Under the pieces are notes generated by a model. That model worked only from the letters and a program-made list of their open reading frames with translations, was not told the DNA's origin and did no database searches. A program made the position numbers and the translations under genes. This document shows positions 35,949 to 45,596 of a stretch of DNA of 64,000 bases, one piece after another. Every line of letters begins with the position of its first letter. Position 1 is the stretch's first letter. This DNA comes from Phocaeicola faecalis (GTDB lineage: Bacteria; Bacteroidota; Bacteroidia; Bacteroidales; Bacteroidaceae). The stretch is taken from NCBI RefSeq assembly GCF_021730445.1, contig NZ_JADNRM010000006.1, positions 110,997 to 174,996 on the forward strand, read 5' to 3'.

Positions 35949-37742
35949 TTATTCTTCGGCTGTTTCTTTAGGGATGGTTATTTCATTGCCATCTCTTGTG
36001 GCAACATAGTGGGGAGACATAATCTCAATGCCTGCCTTATTGAAATAATCCTGTATGTTTTGGTGCAAATCAGAGTAGATGATGGCCATCTTGTCCGCAT
36101 CCTTTATATAGGCATTGACCTGATAAACCGGATACCAATCACTTAATGATGTTTCCAGCACAAATGGTTCAGGATTGGCCTGTATTCCCGGAGTGGCCAA
36201 AGCAGCATCAATAAGTAGCTGATGTACTTTCCTCCAAGGTGCATCATAGCCGATGGTCACTTCCGAATGAATGATTAGTCCGTATGTTCTTGCCGATGCG
36301 CTATAGTTGACGGTATGTGAGGACATGATAAATGAATTGGGTATCGTCACCACTTCATTTTTCGGTGTACGGATTCGGGTTACGAAAGCCGTTTTTTCTA
36401 CCACATTTCCTGTTGTCTCGTTCAGCTTGATACGGTCTCCCAATTTGAACGGCCGCATATAAGTAATGACAAACCCTGCAATGATGTTACCAATGACAGT
36501 ACTTGAACCGAGTGAGATAATCAGACCGACAAATACGGAAATCCCTTGGAATACGCCGGAATCAGACCCCGGCAAGTACGGATAAATCATGGCTATCATA
36601 AAAGCATAGAGTAGGAACCGTATGATATGGAAAGTCGGCATAGCCCAGTCGGGGTAGAAACCGTTTATTTTCAGCCTCTCAGAGTCAACTTCTGTTGCCA
36701 GATAATGCAAACCTTTTATCACATATCTGATGGCATAATAAATCACCAGTATGGTAAATAAATTAGGTACATAGTTCACTATATCTTTAAAGATTTCTTT
36801 TATGGGATTCCAAATATAGAATAATATTTTGTAAGCCAAATCTTTGGTTTGCGGAAAGATGGCAAACAGCATCGGGACCGTAATCAGCAATTGTAGGAAG
36901 ACAAGAACATAGCGTACCATATTGGCAAAGAAAATCAAGAGATTCACCTGTTTCTGTGTGTCCAGTATTTCATAATTTTGGATAGAGACAGACTTTAATT
37001 TGGTGTCTTTTAATTGCTGTATCCTGACTTTGCTTTTCCGGTATAGCCAAAGCGTAATCCGGAAAAGCAGGTATTGGCCTGCCAGGACAAGGATAAAATA
37101 GAGAATGCGTTTACATAATTGTATAAAGCTATGCTCTTCGTGCATTGTTTTCAGCTTGTTTACAATAATTGTACGGACATGTTCTGCCAGTTGTTCGCGC
37201 GTACTGTTTTCCCATAATCCGTCTTGGTCAGTGAAAGAAACAATCACTTTATTGCCATACATGATATCCGAAACGATATCCGAGTTCTCAATATAAACGG
37301 AATCAGGATGCAGATTGAATTGTTCTCCTAATTCAGTGATGATGGCTGCATCCATTTCCGCTCTGGTTTGAGGGGTATATCCGCCCCGCTTGGTATATAG
37401 GTAGAATAAAGTATCTCCTTCCACTATAACCGGTACTCCCTTGGTCACTCGCCTCAGCGAATCGATACGCATTTTTTGCTGGGCCTGTTTCAGTGAATCA
37501 GCAGAGAAAGTTTCAAGCCTCAACTGCTCCATCTCAAGTCTCATATTGGCCTCGTTCAGACGTGCGGTCTCAAGTTCTTGCTGCATCTGTTTGATGCGGA
37601 TAGAATCCGAAGAGGTCGCAGAGGATATTGTTTGAGTGGAGTCACTGCCTAATATCTGTTGGATCGTTTCTTTTAATTGAGCTTTTGCTCCGGTCGTTAT
37701 CAGTATAGCGAATAATATAATCAGTATTCTATTCCTTTTCAT
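35949..37742 (-). CDS. MscS-family mechanosensitive ion channel
   Basis: A 597-residue protein with an N-terminal signal-like helix and a periplasmic coiled-coil region (RIKQMQQELETARLNEANMRLEMEQLRLE). Several membrane helices follow, then the MscS core: the pore helix region GISVFVGLIISLGSSTVIGNIIAGF and the beta domain RPFKLGDRIKLNETTGNVVEKTAFVTRIRTPKNEVVTIPNS. The channel relieves hypo-osmotic stress. It is an enlarged member compared with the 286-residue E. coli MscS, which is usual in Bacteroidetes. It stands alone between DoxX and a HAD phosphatase gene. Confidence 0.92.
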   Translation of the reverse strand: MKRNRILIILFAILITTGAKAQLKETIQQILGSDSTQTISSATSSDSIRIKQMQQELETARLNEANMRLEMEQLRLETFSADSLKQAQQKMRIDSLRRVTKGVPVIVEGDTLFYLYTKRGGYTPQTRAEMDAAIITELGEQFNLHPDSVYIENSDIVSDIMYGNKVIVSFTDQDGLWENSTREQLAEHVRTIIVNKLKTMHEEHSFIQLCKRILYFILVLAGQYLLFRITLWLYRKSKVRIQQLKDTKLKSVSIQNYEILDTQKQVNLLIFFANMVRYVLVFLQLLITVPMLFAIFPQTKDLAYKILFYIWNPIKEIFKDIVNYVPNLFTILVIYYAIRYVIKGLHYLATEVDSERLKINGFYPDWAMPTFHIIRFLLYAFMIAMIYPYLPGSDSGVFQGISVFVGLIISLGSSTVIGNIIAGFVITYMRPFKLGDRIKLNETTGNVVEKTAFVTRIRTPKNEVVTIPNSFIMSSHTVNYSASARTYGLIIHSEVTIGYDAPWRKVHQLLIDAALATPGIQANPEPFVLETSLSDWYPVYQVNAYIKDADKMAIIYSDLHQNIQDYFNKAGIEIMSPHYVATRDGNEITIPKETAEE

Positions 37743-37851
37743 TTCATTTTTATTTAAAGCCGGTCAAACATACATATTATTTTCCATAAAGAGAAGTCCT
37801 TTGATGAAATGTTTTCACTATATCTGCTGTCTGTACATATTTTCGTCCGAA

Positions 37852-38502
37852 TCAATTGAGCAATGGAATCAGTTCCTCTGCTTTTTCGATGATGTGTGCA
37901 GGATGAAGGGCTTCAAGTTCTGTTCGCGGTCTGAATCCCCAGGCTACTCCTACGGCAGTGACTCCGGCATTGTGCGCCGTTTGCATATCGACATTGGAGT
38001 CTCCTACGTACAGCACTTCTTCTTTGGCAACTCCGGCTATGGCAATGATATCATTTACAATAGAAGGGTCTGGCTTGGCAGGTATTCCTTCCCTTTGTCC
38101 CAATACTTCCACAAAATTTATTTCGGGGAAATAGTGTGAAATCAGCTTCCGTGTGGCAGCTTGATATTTATTGGATGCTACGGCTGTCTTTATTCCGCTC
38201 TTTTGCAAAGTCAGCAGTAGTTCCTCCATACCCGGATAAGGACGGCTTAAATCAGCATTATGCTTATCGTAATAAGGAACGAACTGAGAGCGTATTTTTA
38301 AAATATTTTCTTCATTTCTTTCACTTTCGGGCAATGCTCGTTCAAACAGTTTGTTGATTCCGTTTCCTACAAAGAAACGGTAGGCATCCGTGTCATGAGT
38401 GGGATAGCCATAGTACTGTAAAGCTTGGTTGGTAGCGGCAGCCAAATCAGCTATTGTATTCAGCAATGTGCCGTCTAAATCAAATATCACAAGTTTCTTC
38501 AT
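37852..38502 (-). CDS. HAD-superfamily phosphatase, phosphoglycolate phosphatase-like
   Basis: A 216-residue HAD hydrolase. Motif I is FDLDGTLLNT with nucleophile Asp8 and Asp10, motif II Thr/Ser in TAVASNKY, motif III Lys in KPDPS, and motif IV VLYVGDSNVDMQTAHNAG. The cap is the helical C1 type of phosphoglycolate phosphatase and pyrophosphatase-like enzymes. It ends near the CRISPR locus, but the tracrRNA terminator separates it from that transcript, so there is no functional link. Substrate by family only. Confidence 0.88.
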   Translation of the reverse strand: MKKLVIFDLDGTLLNTIADLAAATNQALQYYGYPTHDTDAYRFFVGNGINKLFERALPESERNEENILKIRSQFVPYYDKHNADLSRPYPGMEELLLTLQKSGIKTAVASNKYQAATRKLISHYFPEINFVEVLGQREGIPAKPDPSIVNDIIAIAGVAKEEVLYVGDSNVDMQTAHNAGVTAVGVAWGFRPRTELEALHPAHIIEKAEELIPLLN

Positions 38503-38531
38503 ATTTGTATTTTTTTTATCGGTGCAAACAT

Positions 38532-38616
38532 AAAAAAGCCCCCGTTAAAGGACGAGGGCGACCTAAATGTCTTCACAACGGAATAATCCTTATTGTGACT
38601 TGCTTCAAATTAGTAT
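38532..38616 (-). ncRNA. tracrRNA of the type II-C CRISPR system
   Basis: The minus strand of 38592-38616 is an anti-repeat. Its complement, ATTGTGACTTGCTTCAAATT onward to AGTAT, matches the first 26 bases of the minus-strand CRISPR repeat with one single-base bulge and two wobble-type changes. Downstream the RNA has a short GGA/TCC stem and then a GC-rich hairpin (38538-38559) ending in six T residues at 38537-38532, a rho-independent terminator. It is divergent from cas9. The RNA pairs with crRNA precursors, is processed by RNase III in related systems, and guides Cas9. It fixes crRNA transcription on the minus strand. Confidence 0.9.
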
Positions 38617-38618
38617 GG

Positions 38619-38649
38619 CAAAGCTATGAAATAAATATGTAAGAAACAA
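38619..38649 (-). promoter_or_regulatory. tracrRNA promoter
   Basis: On the minus strand TTG (38649-38647) is followed after 20 bases by TAGCTTTG (38626-38619), a full Bacteroides consensus. It places transcription start within the first few bases of the anti-repeat. Confidence 0.75.
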
Positions 38650-38670
38650 GTATCTATCAGAATAATTTAA

Positions 38671-38685
38671 TAACTTTGAAAAGTT
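38671..38685 (+). promoter_or_regulatory. cas9 -7 box inside a palindrome
   Basis: TAACTTTG (38671-38678) is a consensus -7 box 27 bases before the cas9 ATG. It overlaps the palindrome AACTTT-GA-AAAGTT (38672-38685). A TTG at the proper upstream distance is missing, which suggests weak or regulated expression. Confidence 0.5.
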
Positions 38686-38704
38686 ATAATAGAATTGTAG
38701 TATT

Positions 38705-41700
38705 ATGAAAAATATAGTAGGTCTTGATTTAGGTACCAATAGCATAGGTTGGGCGGTAGTGAATGGAATTATCAATGAAGAGGGAAGTGAACAACTGGTT
38801 AAGATACAGGCTTCAGGAAGTCGCATCATACCTATGGATGCAGCTATGATAGGAGATTTTAATAAAGGTAATTCTATATCCCAAACAGCCGATAGAACCA
38901 AGTTGCGTGCAAGTCGTCGTTTATGTGAACGATATTTACTTCGTAGAGAACGATTGCATAGAATTCTTGATATTTTAGGATTTTTACCCTCTCATTTTGC
39001 TCAAGATTTAGATAGGTATGGTAAGATAGTCAAGGGAAAGGAGCCTAAATTGGCTTGGCGCAAAAATGAATCGGGTCAGTTTGAATTTATATTCCAAAAA
39101 TCATTTAAAGAAATGCTGGAGGACTTTAAACTAAATCATCCGGATTTGATAACGGATGATAAAAAAGTACCCTATGACTGGACTATCTACTATCTTCGTA
39201 AAAAAGGATTGACTTCTAAAATTTCAAAAGAAGAATTAGCTTGGATATTATTGAATTTTAATCAAAAGCGTGGATATCATCAATTACGTGGTGAGGAAGA
39301 GGAGGAAAATAACAATAAATTAGTTGAATTCTATGCTCTTAAAGTAATTGCGGTAGAAGATTCCGGAGAGAAAAAAGGAAAGGATACTTGGTATAATGTA
39401 CATTTGGAAAATGGGTGGATATATCGGAGAACAAGTAATATGCCGCTTGATTGGGTTGGCAAAACTAAAGAGTTTATTGTAACTACGGATTTAGAGAAGG
39501 ACGGAACGCCGAAAAAAGATAAGGAAGGGAACGTGAAACGCTCTTTTCGCGCTCCTAAAGAAGATGACTGGTCATTGCTCAAGAAGAAAACAGAAGTAGA
39601 TATTGATCAGACTCATAAAACAGTAGGTACCTATATTTATGATACGCTTTTAGAAAATCCTAATCAGAAAGTTCGTGGAAGACTGGTGAGAACCATTGAA
39701 CGCAAATATTATAAGGATGAGTTGAAACTGATTTTGGAGAAGCAGAAGGAGTTCCATTCGGAATTGCAAGATAGAGCATTGTATACTGCTTGTATTGAAG
39801 AATTATATTCGATAAATGAAGCACATCGGAATAATATCAGCAATCAGGACTTTATTTATTTGTTTTTGGAAGATATACTCTTTTATCAACGTCCTCTTAA
39901 GAGCAAAAAATCATTAATAAACAATTGCCCTTATGAGGAGAACCATTGCCTTGACAAGGAAACAGGAGAAATAAAATCTTTTCCTATAAAATGTATTGCT
40001 AAATCACATCCGTTGTTTCAAGAATTTCGTTTGTGGCAATTTATAATAAATCTCCGTATTTATAGGAAAGACCTGGCACAAGATGCGGATGTTACAAATG
40101 AGCTGTTGAAGGCTGAAGAAGATTACGTTGCTTTATTTGACTGGTTGAATGGTAAAAAAGAAATTGATCAGAAGAACTTTTTGAAGTATCCGGCTTTTGG
40201 ACTAAAGAAAGAGGTAGAGAATTATCGTTGGAATTATGTACAAGACAAACCTTATCCATGCAATGAAACCCATTCATCGATGTTGGCGCGGCTGGAGAAA
40301 TGTGATATTTCTATTGAAGTCTTGACAAAAGAGAATGAGGAAGCCTTATGGCATATATTGTATTCAGTTGAGAATAAGAATGAAATAGCAAAAGCCTTGC
40401 AAAAATTTGCGGATAAACATGACCTGAATGCTTCTTTTGTTGATGTATTTCAGAAATTTCCACCTTTTAAAAAAGAATATGGTTCCTATTCGGCAAAAGC
40501 AATTAAAAAATTATTGCCTTTAATGCGTATGGGGAAATATTGGAGTGAGAATTCGATAGATAAAGGAACGCGTGAACGGATTGATAAGATAATAACAGGA
40601 GAATGTGATGAGAAAATAGAAAATAGAGTGAGGGAGAAAGCAATTCATCTTGCTGATGTTGCTGATTTCAAAGGTTTGCCTCTTTGGTTAGTGTGTTACA
40701 TTGTTTATGGCCGTCATTCTGAAGCAAAAGAAATAACCAAGTGGGAATCTCCTGCTGATATTGATTCGTATTTAGAATCTTTTAAGCAACATTCATTGCG
40801 TAATCCGATTGTTGAGCAGATTATTATTGAAACGCTACGTGTTGTTCGTGATATTTGGAAACAAGTGGGGAATATTGATGAAATACATGTGGAATTGGGG
40901 CGTGAGATGAAGAATCCGGCTGATAAACGGGCTAAAATGACACAGCAAATATCCGAAAATGAGAATGCCAACTTGCGTATAAAGTATTTGCTTACGGAAT
41001 TTTTGAATCCTGAATATGAGATTGAAAATGTTCGTCCTTATTCACCAAGTCAGCAGGATATTTTGCGTATTTATGAAGATGGCGTTTTAAATAGTGTGGC
41101 TGATTTGCCTGAAGAAATAGCGGATATATTGAAAAAATTTACAGAAACAGACTTGAAGAAGCGTCCCTCAAAGTCGGAAGTTTTGCGTTATAAACTTTGG
41201 CTGGAACAAAGGTATCGTTCTCCCTATACCGGTGAAGTGATACCATTGGGCAAACTGTTTACTCCTGCATACGAGATAGAACATGTCATTCCCCAATCAC
41301 GCTATTTTGATGATTCTTTTAGTAATAAGGTGATTTGTGAAGCGGAAGTCAATAAACAGAAAGATAATTTACTGGGACATGAGTTTATAGTGAAACACCA
41401 TGGAGAGATAGTGGAACTTCCTTTTGGGAAAAAGGTAAAGATTTTCTCTGTGGATGAATATGAACAGTTTATAAAAGATAACTATTCGCGGACTCGTGGT
41501 AAGATGAAAAAACTTTTGATGGATGATATTCCGGATGAGTTTGTTGCCCGTCAGTTGAATGATAGTAGGTACATCAGTAAAGTTGTAAAGTCTCTTCTTT
41601 CTAATATTGTAAGAGAAAAGGGAGAGGAAGAAGTAATATCAAAGAATGTGATTCCTTGCACCGGAGGAATTACTGATCGTTTGAAAAAAGATTGGGGTAT

Positions 41701-43219
41701 AAATGATGTCTGGAATAAAATTATACTTCCTCGTTTCCAACGTTTAAATGAGTTGACCGATACGAATAAATTTACAACTAAAAGTGCTGGAAATCATGAG
41801 ATTCCAACAATGCCTTTGGAATTGCAAAAAGGTTTTAATAAGAAAAGAATCGACCATCGTCATCATGCAATGGATGCCATTGTGATAGCGTGTGCAAATA
41901 GAAATATTATTAATTATTTGAATAATGAATCGGCGACTGCTAAAGCAAAATTATCTAGATATGATTTGCAGAAGCTGTTGTGTGATAAAGCTAAGACTGA
42001 TGATAAAGGCAATTATAAATGGGTGATTAGAAAACCGTGGGGATCGTTTACACAGGACGTACATGGGATATTGGAAGACATAATAGTCAGTTTTAAGCAG
42101 AATTTGCGTGTTATAAATAAAGCGACTAATCACTTTCTGCATTACAATGAAGAAGGTAAAAAGATATTTGTGAGACAGGAAAAAGGGGACAACTGGGCTA
42201 TACGTAAATCCATGCATAAAGATACGGTATTTGGAGAAGTTAATTTGCATAGGATAAAGACAGTAACTTTAAATGAAGCGATGAAAAATCTTCAAAGCAT
42301 AGTCGTGAAAGACTTCAAGAGAAAATTACTGGAACTTTTGAATTTAGGATTTGATGAGAAGAGAATAAAGAAGTACTTTGAAGATAACAGGGAGGCTTGG
42401 AGTGATGTAAATCTTTCTAAAATAGAGGTCTACTATTTTAGTAAAGATACTAAAGATCGATTCTTTGCTACTAGAAAACCGCTGGATACTAGTTTTGACA
42501 GAAAGAGAATAGAGAGTAGTATTACTGATACGGGTATCCAAAAGATATTGTTGCGTCATTTGGAACAGAAGGATAATAATCCGGATATTGCTTTTTCACC
42601 GGATGGTATTGATGAAATGAATCGTAATATTGTTCAACTGAATAAGGGAAAGTATCATCAACCTATCGTTAAAGTACGCGTTTATGAAAAAGCTGATAAG
42701 TTTGCTGTAGGTAAACTAGGTAATAAATCGTCTAAATTTGTGGAAGCTGCAAAAGGAACGAATTTATTTTTTGCTGTTTATGAGTCAAATGTTCTGGGTG
42801 ATAAGACGAATGCTGTAATAAAGAAAAGAAGTTATGCTACTATTCCACTGAATGTTGCAATTGAACGACAAAAACAAGGTTTACCTGTTGCACCAAAAGA
42901 TGAAAATGATAATGAATCGATTTTTGTGTTGTCACCGAATGATTTGGTTTATCTTCCTACTACAGATGATTTAGCTACTGGTATTATTGCCCAGCCTTTG
43001 GATAGGGGGAGGATTTATAAGATGGTGAGTTGCACGGGAAATGAAGGACATTTTATACCTGCAAGAATAGCGAATCCTATTTTGCAGACGATAGAATTAG
43101 GTAGTAATAATAAAGCGCAAAAGGCGTGGACCAATGAAATGATAAAAGAAATATGTATACCTATAAAAGTTGATCGTTTAGGAAATGTCTTAGAATCAAT
43201 TAGTTTGCATAAAAAATAA
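38705..43219 (+). CDS. cas9: Cas9, type II-C, 1504 residues
   Basis: RNA-guided DNA endonuclease. RuvC-I is IVGLDLGTNSIGWAVV (Asp8). The Arg-rich bridge helix is LRASRRLCERYLLRRERL. RuvC-II is IHVELGREM (Glu730), the HNH domain is YEIEHVIPQSRYFDDSFSNK (His860) and RuvC-III is IDHRHHAMDAIVIA (His1053/His1054, Asp1057). All catalytic residues are present, so it should be active. It is long compared with about 1000-1100 residues for Neisseria and Campylobacter Cas9, in line with large Bacteroidetes forms. Without Csn2 or Cas4 nearby, the locus is subtype II-C. The PAM cannot be read from the protein by eye. Confidence 0.97.
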   Translation: MKNIVGLDLGTNSIGWAVVNGIINEEGSEQLVKIQASGSRIIPMDAAMIGDFNKGNSISQTADRTKLRASRRLCERYLLRRERLHRILDILGFLPSHFAQDLDRYGKIVKGKEPKLAWRKNESGQFEFIFQKSFKEMLEDFKLNHPDLITDDKKVPYDWTIYYLRKKGLTSKISKEELAWILLNFNQKRGYHQLRGEEEEENNNKLVEFYALKVIAVEDSGEKKGKDTWYNVHLENGWIYRRTSNMPLDWVGKTKEFIVTTDLEKDGTPKKDKEGNVKRSFRAPKEDDWSLLKKKTEVDIDQTHKTVGTYIYDTLLENPNQKVRGRLVRTIERKYYKDELKLILEKQKEFHSELQDRALYTACIEELYSINEAHRNNISNQDFIYLFLEDILFYQRPLKSKKSLINNCPYEENHCLDKETGEIKSFPIKCIAKSHPLFQEFRLWQFIINLRIYRKDLAQDADVTNELLKAEEDYVALFDWLNGKKEIDQKNFLKYPAFGLKKEVENYRWNYVQDKPYPCNETHSSMLARLEKCDISIEVLTKENEEALWHILYSVENKNEIAKALQKFADKHDLNASFVDVFQKFPPFKKEYGSYSAKAIKKLLPLMRMGKYWSENSIDKGTRERIDKIITGECDEKIENRVREKAIHLADVADFKGLPLWLVCYIVYGRHSEAKEITKWESPADIDSYLESFKQHSLRNPIVEQIIIETLRVVRDIWKQVGNIDEIHVELGREMKNPADKRAKMTQQISENENANLRIKYLLTEFLNPEYEIENVRPYSPSQQDILRIYEDGVLNSVADLPEEIADILKKFTETDLKKRPSKSEVLRYKLWLEQRYRSPYTGEVIPLGKLFTPAYEIEHVIPQSRYFDDSFSNKVICEAEVNKQKDNLLGHEFIVKHHGEIVELPFGKKVKIFSVDEYEQFIKDNYSRTRGKMKKLLMDDIPDEFVARQLNDSRYISKVVKSLLSNIVREKGEEEVISKNVIPCTGGITDRLKKDWGINDVWNKIILPRFQRLNELTDTNKFTTKSAGNHEIPTMPLELQKGFNKKRIDHRHHAMDAIVIACANRNIINYLNNESATAKAKLSRYDLQKLLCDKAKTDDKGNYKWVIRKPWGSFTQDVHGILEDIIVSFKQNLRVINKATNHFLHYNEEGKKIFVRQEKGDNWAIRKSMHKDTVFGEVNLHRIKTVTLNEAMKNLQSIVVKDFKRKLLELLNLGFDEKRIKKYFEDNREAWSDVNLSKIEVYYFSKDTKDRFFATRKPLDTSFDRKRIESSITDTGIQKILLRHLEQKDNNPDIAFSPDGIDEMNRNIVQLNKGKYHQPIVKVRVYEKADKFAVGKLGNKSSKFVEAAKGTNLFFAVYESNVLGDKTNAVIKKRSYATIPLNVAIERQKQGLPVAPKDENDNESIFVLSPNDLVYLPTTDDLATGIIAQPLDRGRIYKMVSCTGNEGHFIPARIANPILQTIELGSNNKAQKAWTNEMIKEICIPIKVDRLGNVLESISLHKK

Positions 43220-43233
43220 TATACTTTTATTTT

Positions 43234-43489
43234 ATGGAAGAAAACAAGGGACAAATTCTTTTATATCAAACGATAGATGGTGAGTCAAGAATTGAGGTTA
43301 CATTATGTAATGATACTGTTTGGCTGACATTAGACAAATGGCAGAATTATTTCAGCAGAATTAGCAAAGAAAAAAGCAAATCTTGAATATGATAAGTTTA
43401 AGGAACGCATTAGTAACCAGTTATCTCCTGTAGAAATACATTTCATTGAAAATTTTGAAAAAGAGCAGAAAAAACTGCGAAGGAAGTGA
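43234..43489 (+). pseudogene. Remnant of a RhuM-family gene between cas9 and cas1
   Basis: An ATG at 43234 opens MEENKGQILLYQTIDG and EVTLCNDTVWLTLDKW, which resembles the N-terminus of RhuM-family (Fic/DOC-linked virulence) proteins. After a frameshift the sequence reads MAELFQQN and then, in another frame, a family-like C-terminus (AELAKKKANLEYDKFKERIS to EKEQKKLRRK, stop at 43487). The central part is deleted, so it is not functional. It separates cas9 from cas1 by about 300 bases, while cas1 and cas2 overlap. Identification relies on short segments. Confidence 0.65.
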
Positions 43490-43515
43490 TATATTAACCT
43501 TCAAAATACGATACT

Positions 43516-44780
<1,265 letters not shown>

Positions 44781-44784
44781 AAAC

Positions 44785-44813
44785 AAGAAATCCCATTTAA
44801 AACGGGATTTCTT
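44785..44813. terminator. Bidirectional hairpin between cas2 and the array
   Basis: Ten-base perfect arms (AAGAAATCCC at 44785-44794, GGGATTTCTT at 44804-44813) surround a nine-base loop. It can end the cas operon on the plus strand and the crRNA precursor coming from the right on the minus strand. 44814-44888 holds no gene and is the array-flanking region next to cas2. Confidence 0.6.
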
Positions 44814-44888
44814 ATTGGAAAACAACTTTGTTTTTTAATTCTGGATATGTGTACAACTCATTGGAAATTAGATAGTAATGTGTATTCA

Positions 44889-45474
44889 GTTGTTTCCAAT
44901 GGTTCAAAGATACTAATTTGAAAGCAAATCACAACAGACAAACGCGAGATAACTTGACGTGCTGTGTTGTTTCCAATGGTTCAAAGATACTAATTTGAAA
45001 GCAAATCACAACCCGTATTCTGCAATTCTTTTTGAGCGGGGCGTTGTTTCCAATGGTTCAAAGATACTAATTTGAAAGCAAATCACAACTGTTCGTTTGT
45101 GTTCCTCTACCGGCTAGTGTTGTTTCCAATGGTTCAAAGATACTAATTTGAAAGCAAATCACAACCCCTTTTGCCAAAGCAATTATTTCTCGAGAGTTGT
45201 TTCCAATGGTTCAAAGATACTAATTTGAAAGCAAATCACAACCTTCTTCTACTGCTACTTTACGAGCTTCTTGTTGTTTCCAATGGTTCAAAGATACTAA
45301 TTTGAAAGCAAATCACAACACAGGAGCTTAAAACTCATAGCTGAGCTAAGTTGTTTCCAATGGTTCAAAGATACTAATTTGAAAGCAAATCACAACCATA
45401 CACTCTTACTTACATAAAAATGTAGAGTTGTTTTCCAATGGCTCAAAGATACTAATTTTAAAACAAATAGGGTT
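44889..45474 (-). CRISPR. Type II-C array: seven intact repeats, one degenerate, seven spacers
   Basis: Identical 47-base repeats start at 44889, 44966, 45043, 45119, 45196, 45273 and 45350. A degenerate copy starts at 45427. On the plus strand a repeat begins GTTGTTTCCAATGG and ends GCAAATCACAAC. Spacers are 30 bases long, except the third (45090-45118, 29 bases). The tracrRNA anti-repeat pairs with the minus-strand repeat, so crRNAs are read right to left. Each minus-strand repeat carries TTG (positions 2-4), 19 bases, then TATCTTTG (24-31), a Bacteroides promoter pointing into the next spacer. Spacer targets are unknown. Confidence 0.97.
45427..45474 (-). repeat. Degenerate terminal CRISPR repeat
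   Basis: One extra T near the left end, a T for C in GGCTCAAAG, two changes in AATTTTAAAACAAAT, and loss of the final CACAAC distinguish this copy. The minus-strand -7 box TATCTTTG survives, but the TTG at spacing 19 is lost. 45475-45565 has no gene. Confidence 0.85.
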
Positions 45475-45542
45475 CGAATTTACAGAATAAAAATATAAAT
45501 ACTTCGTAAGAGATGAATAAATGATTACTCATGGCAAAAAGC

Positions 45543-45573
45543 TTGCGATATATTAGCAAAGTTAGTATTTTTG
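45543..45573 (+). promoter_or_regulatory. Promoter of the nitroreductase gene
   Basis: TTG (45543-45545), 20 bases, TATTTTTG (45566-45573). This shows that the start at 45531 lies upstream of the promoter and that translation begins near 45591 or 45597. Confidence 0.65.
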
Positions 45574-45596
45574 TCTGCAAACTAATAATAATGCTT

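Noticed and set aside
42100..43219. Suspicion that Cas9 is a fusion because of its length
   Set aside because: The sequence after RuvC-III stays consistent with the C-terminal/PAM-interacting part of long Bacteroidetes Cas9 proteins, and no separate domain motif is visible.
44830..44888. Repeat-like bases (CATTGGAAATTAG) left of the array as a tracrRNA candidate
   Set aside because: The complementarity to the repeat is short and scattered. The sequence at 38592-38616 is far better and has a promoter and a terminator.
45427..45474. Degenerate repeat read on the plus strand as anti-repeat of the tracrRNA
   Set aside because: It could pair with crRNA, but no stem or terminator follows, and its position at the array end is explained by simple repeat decay.
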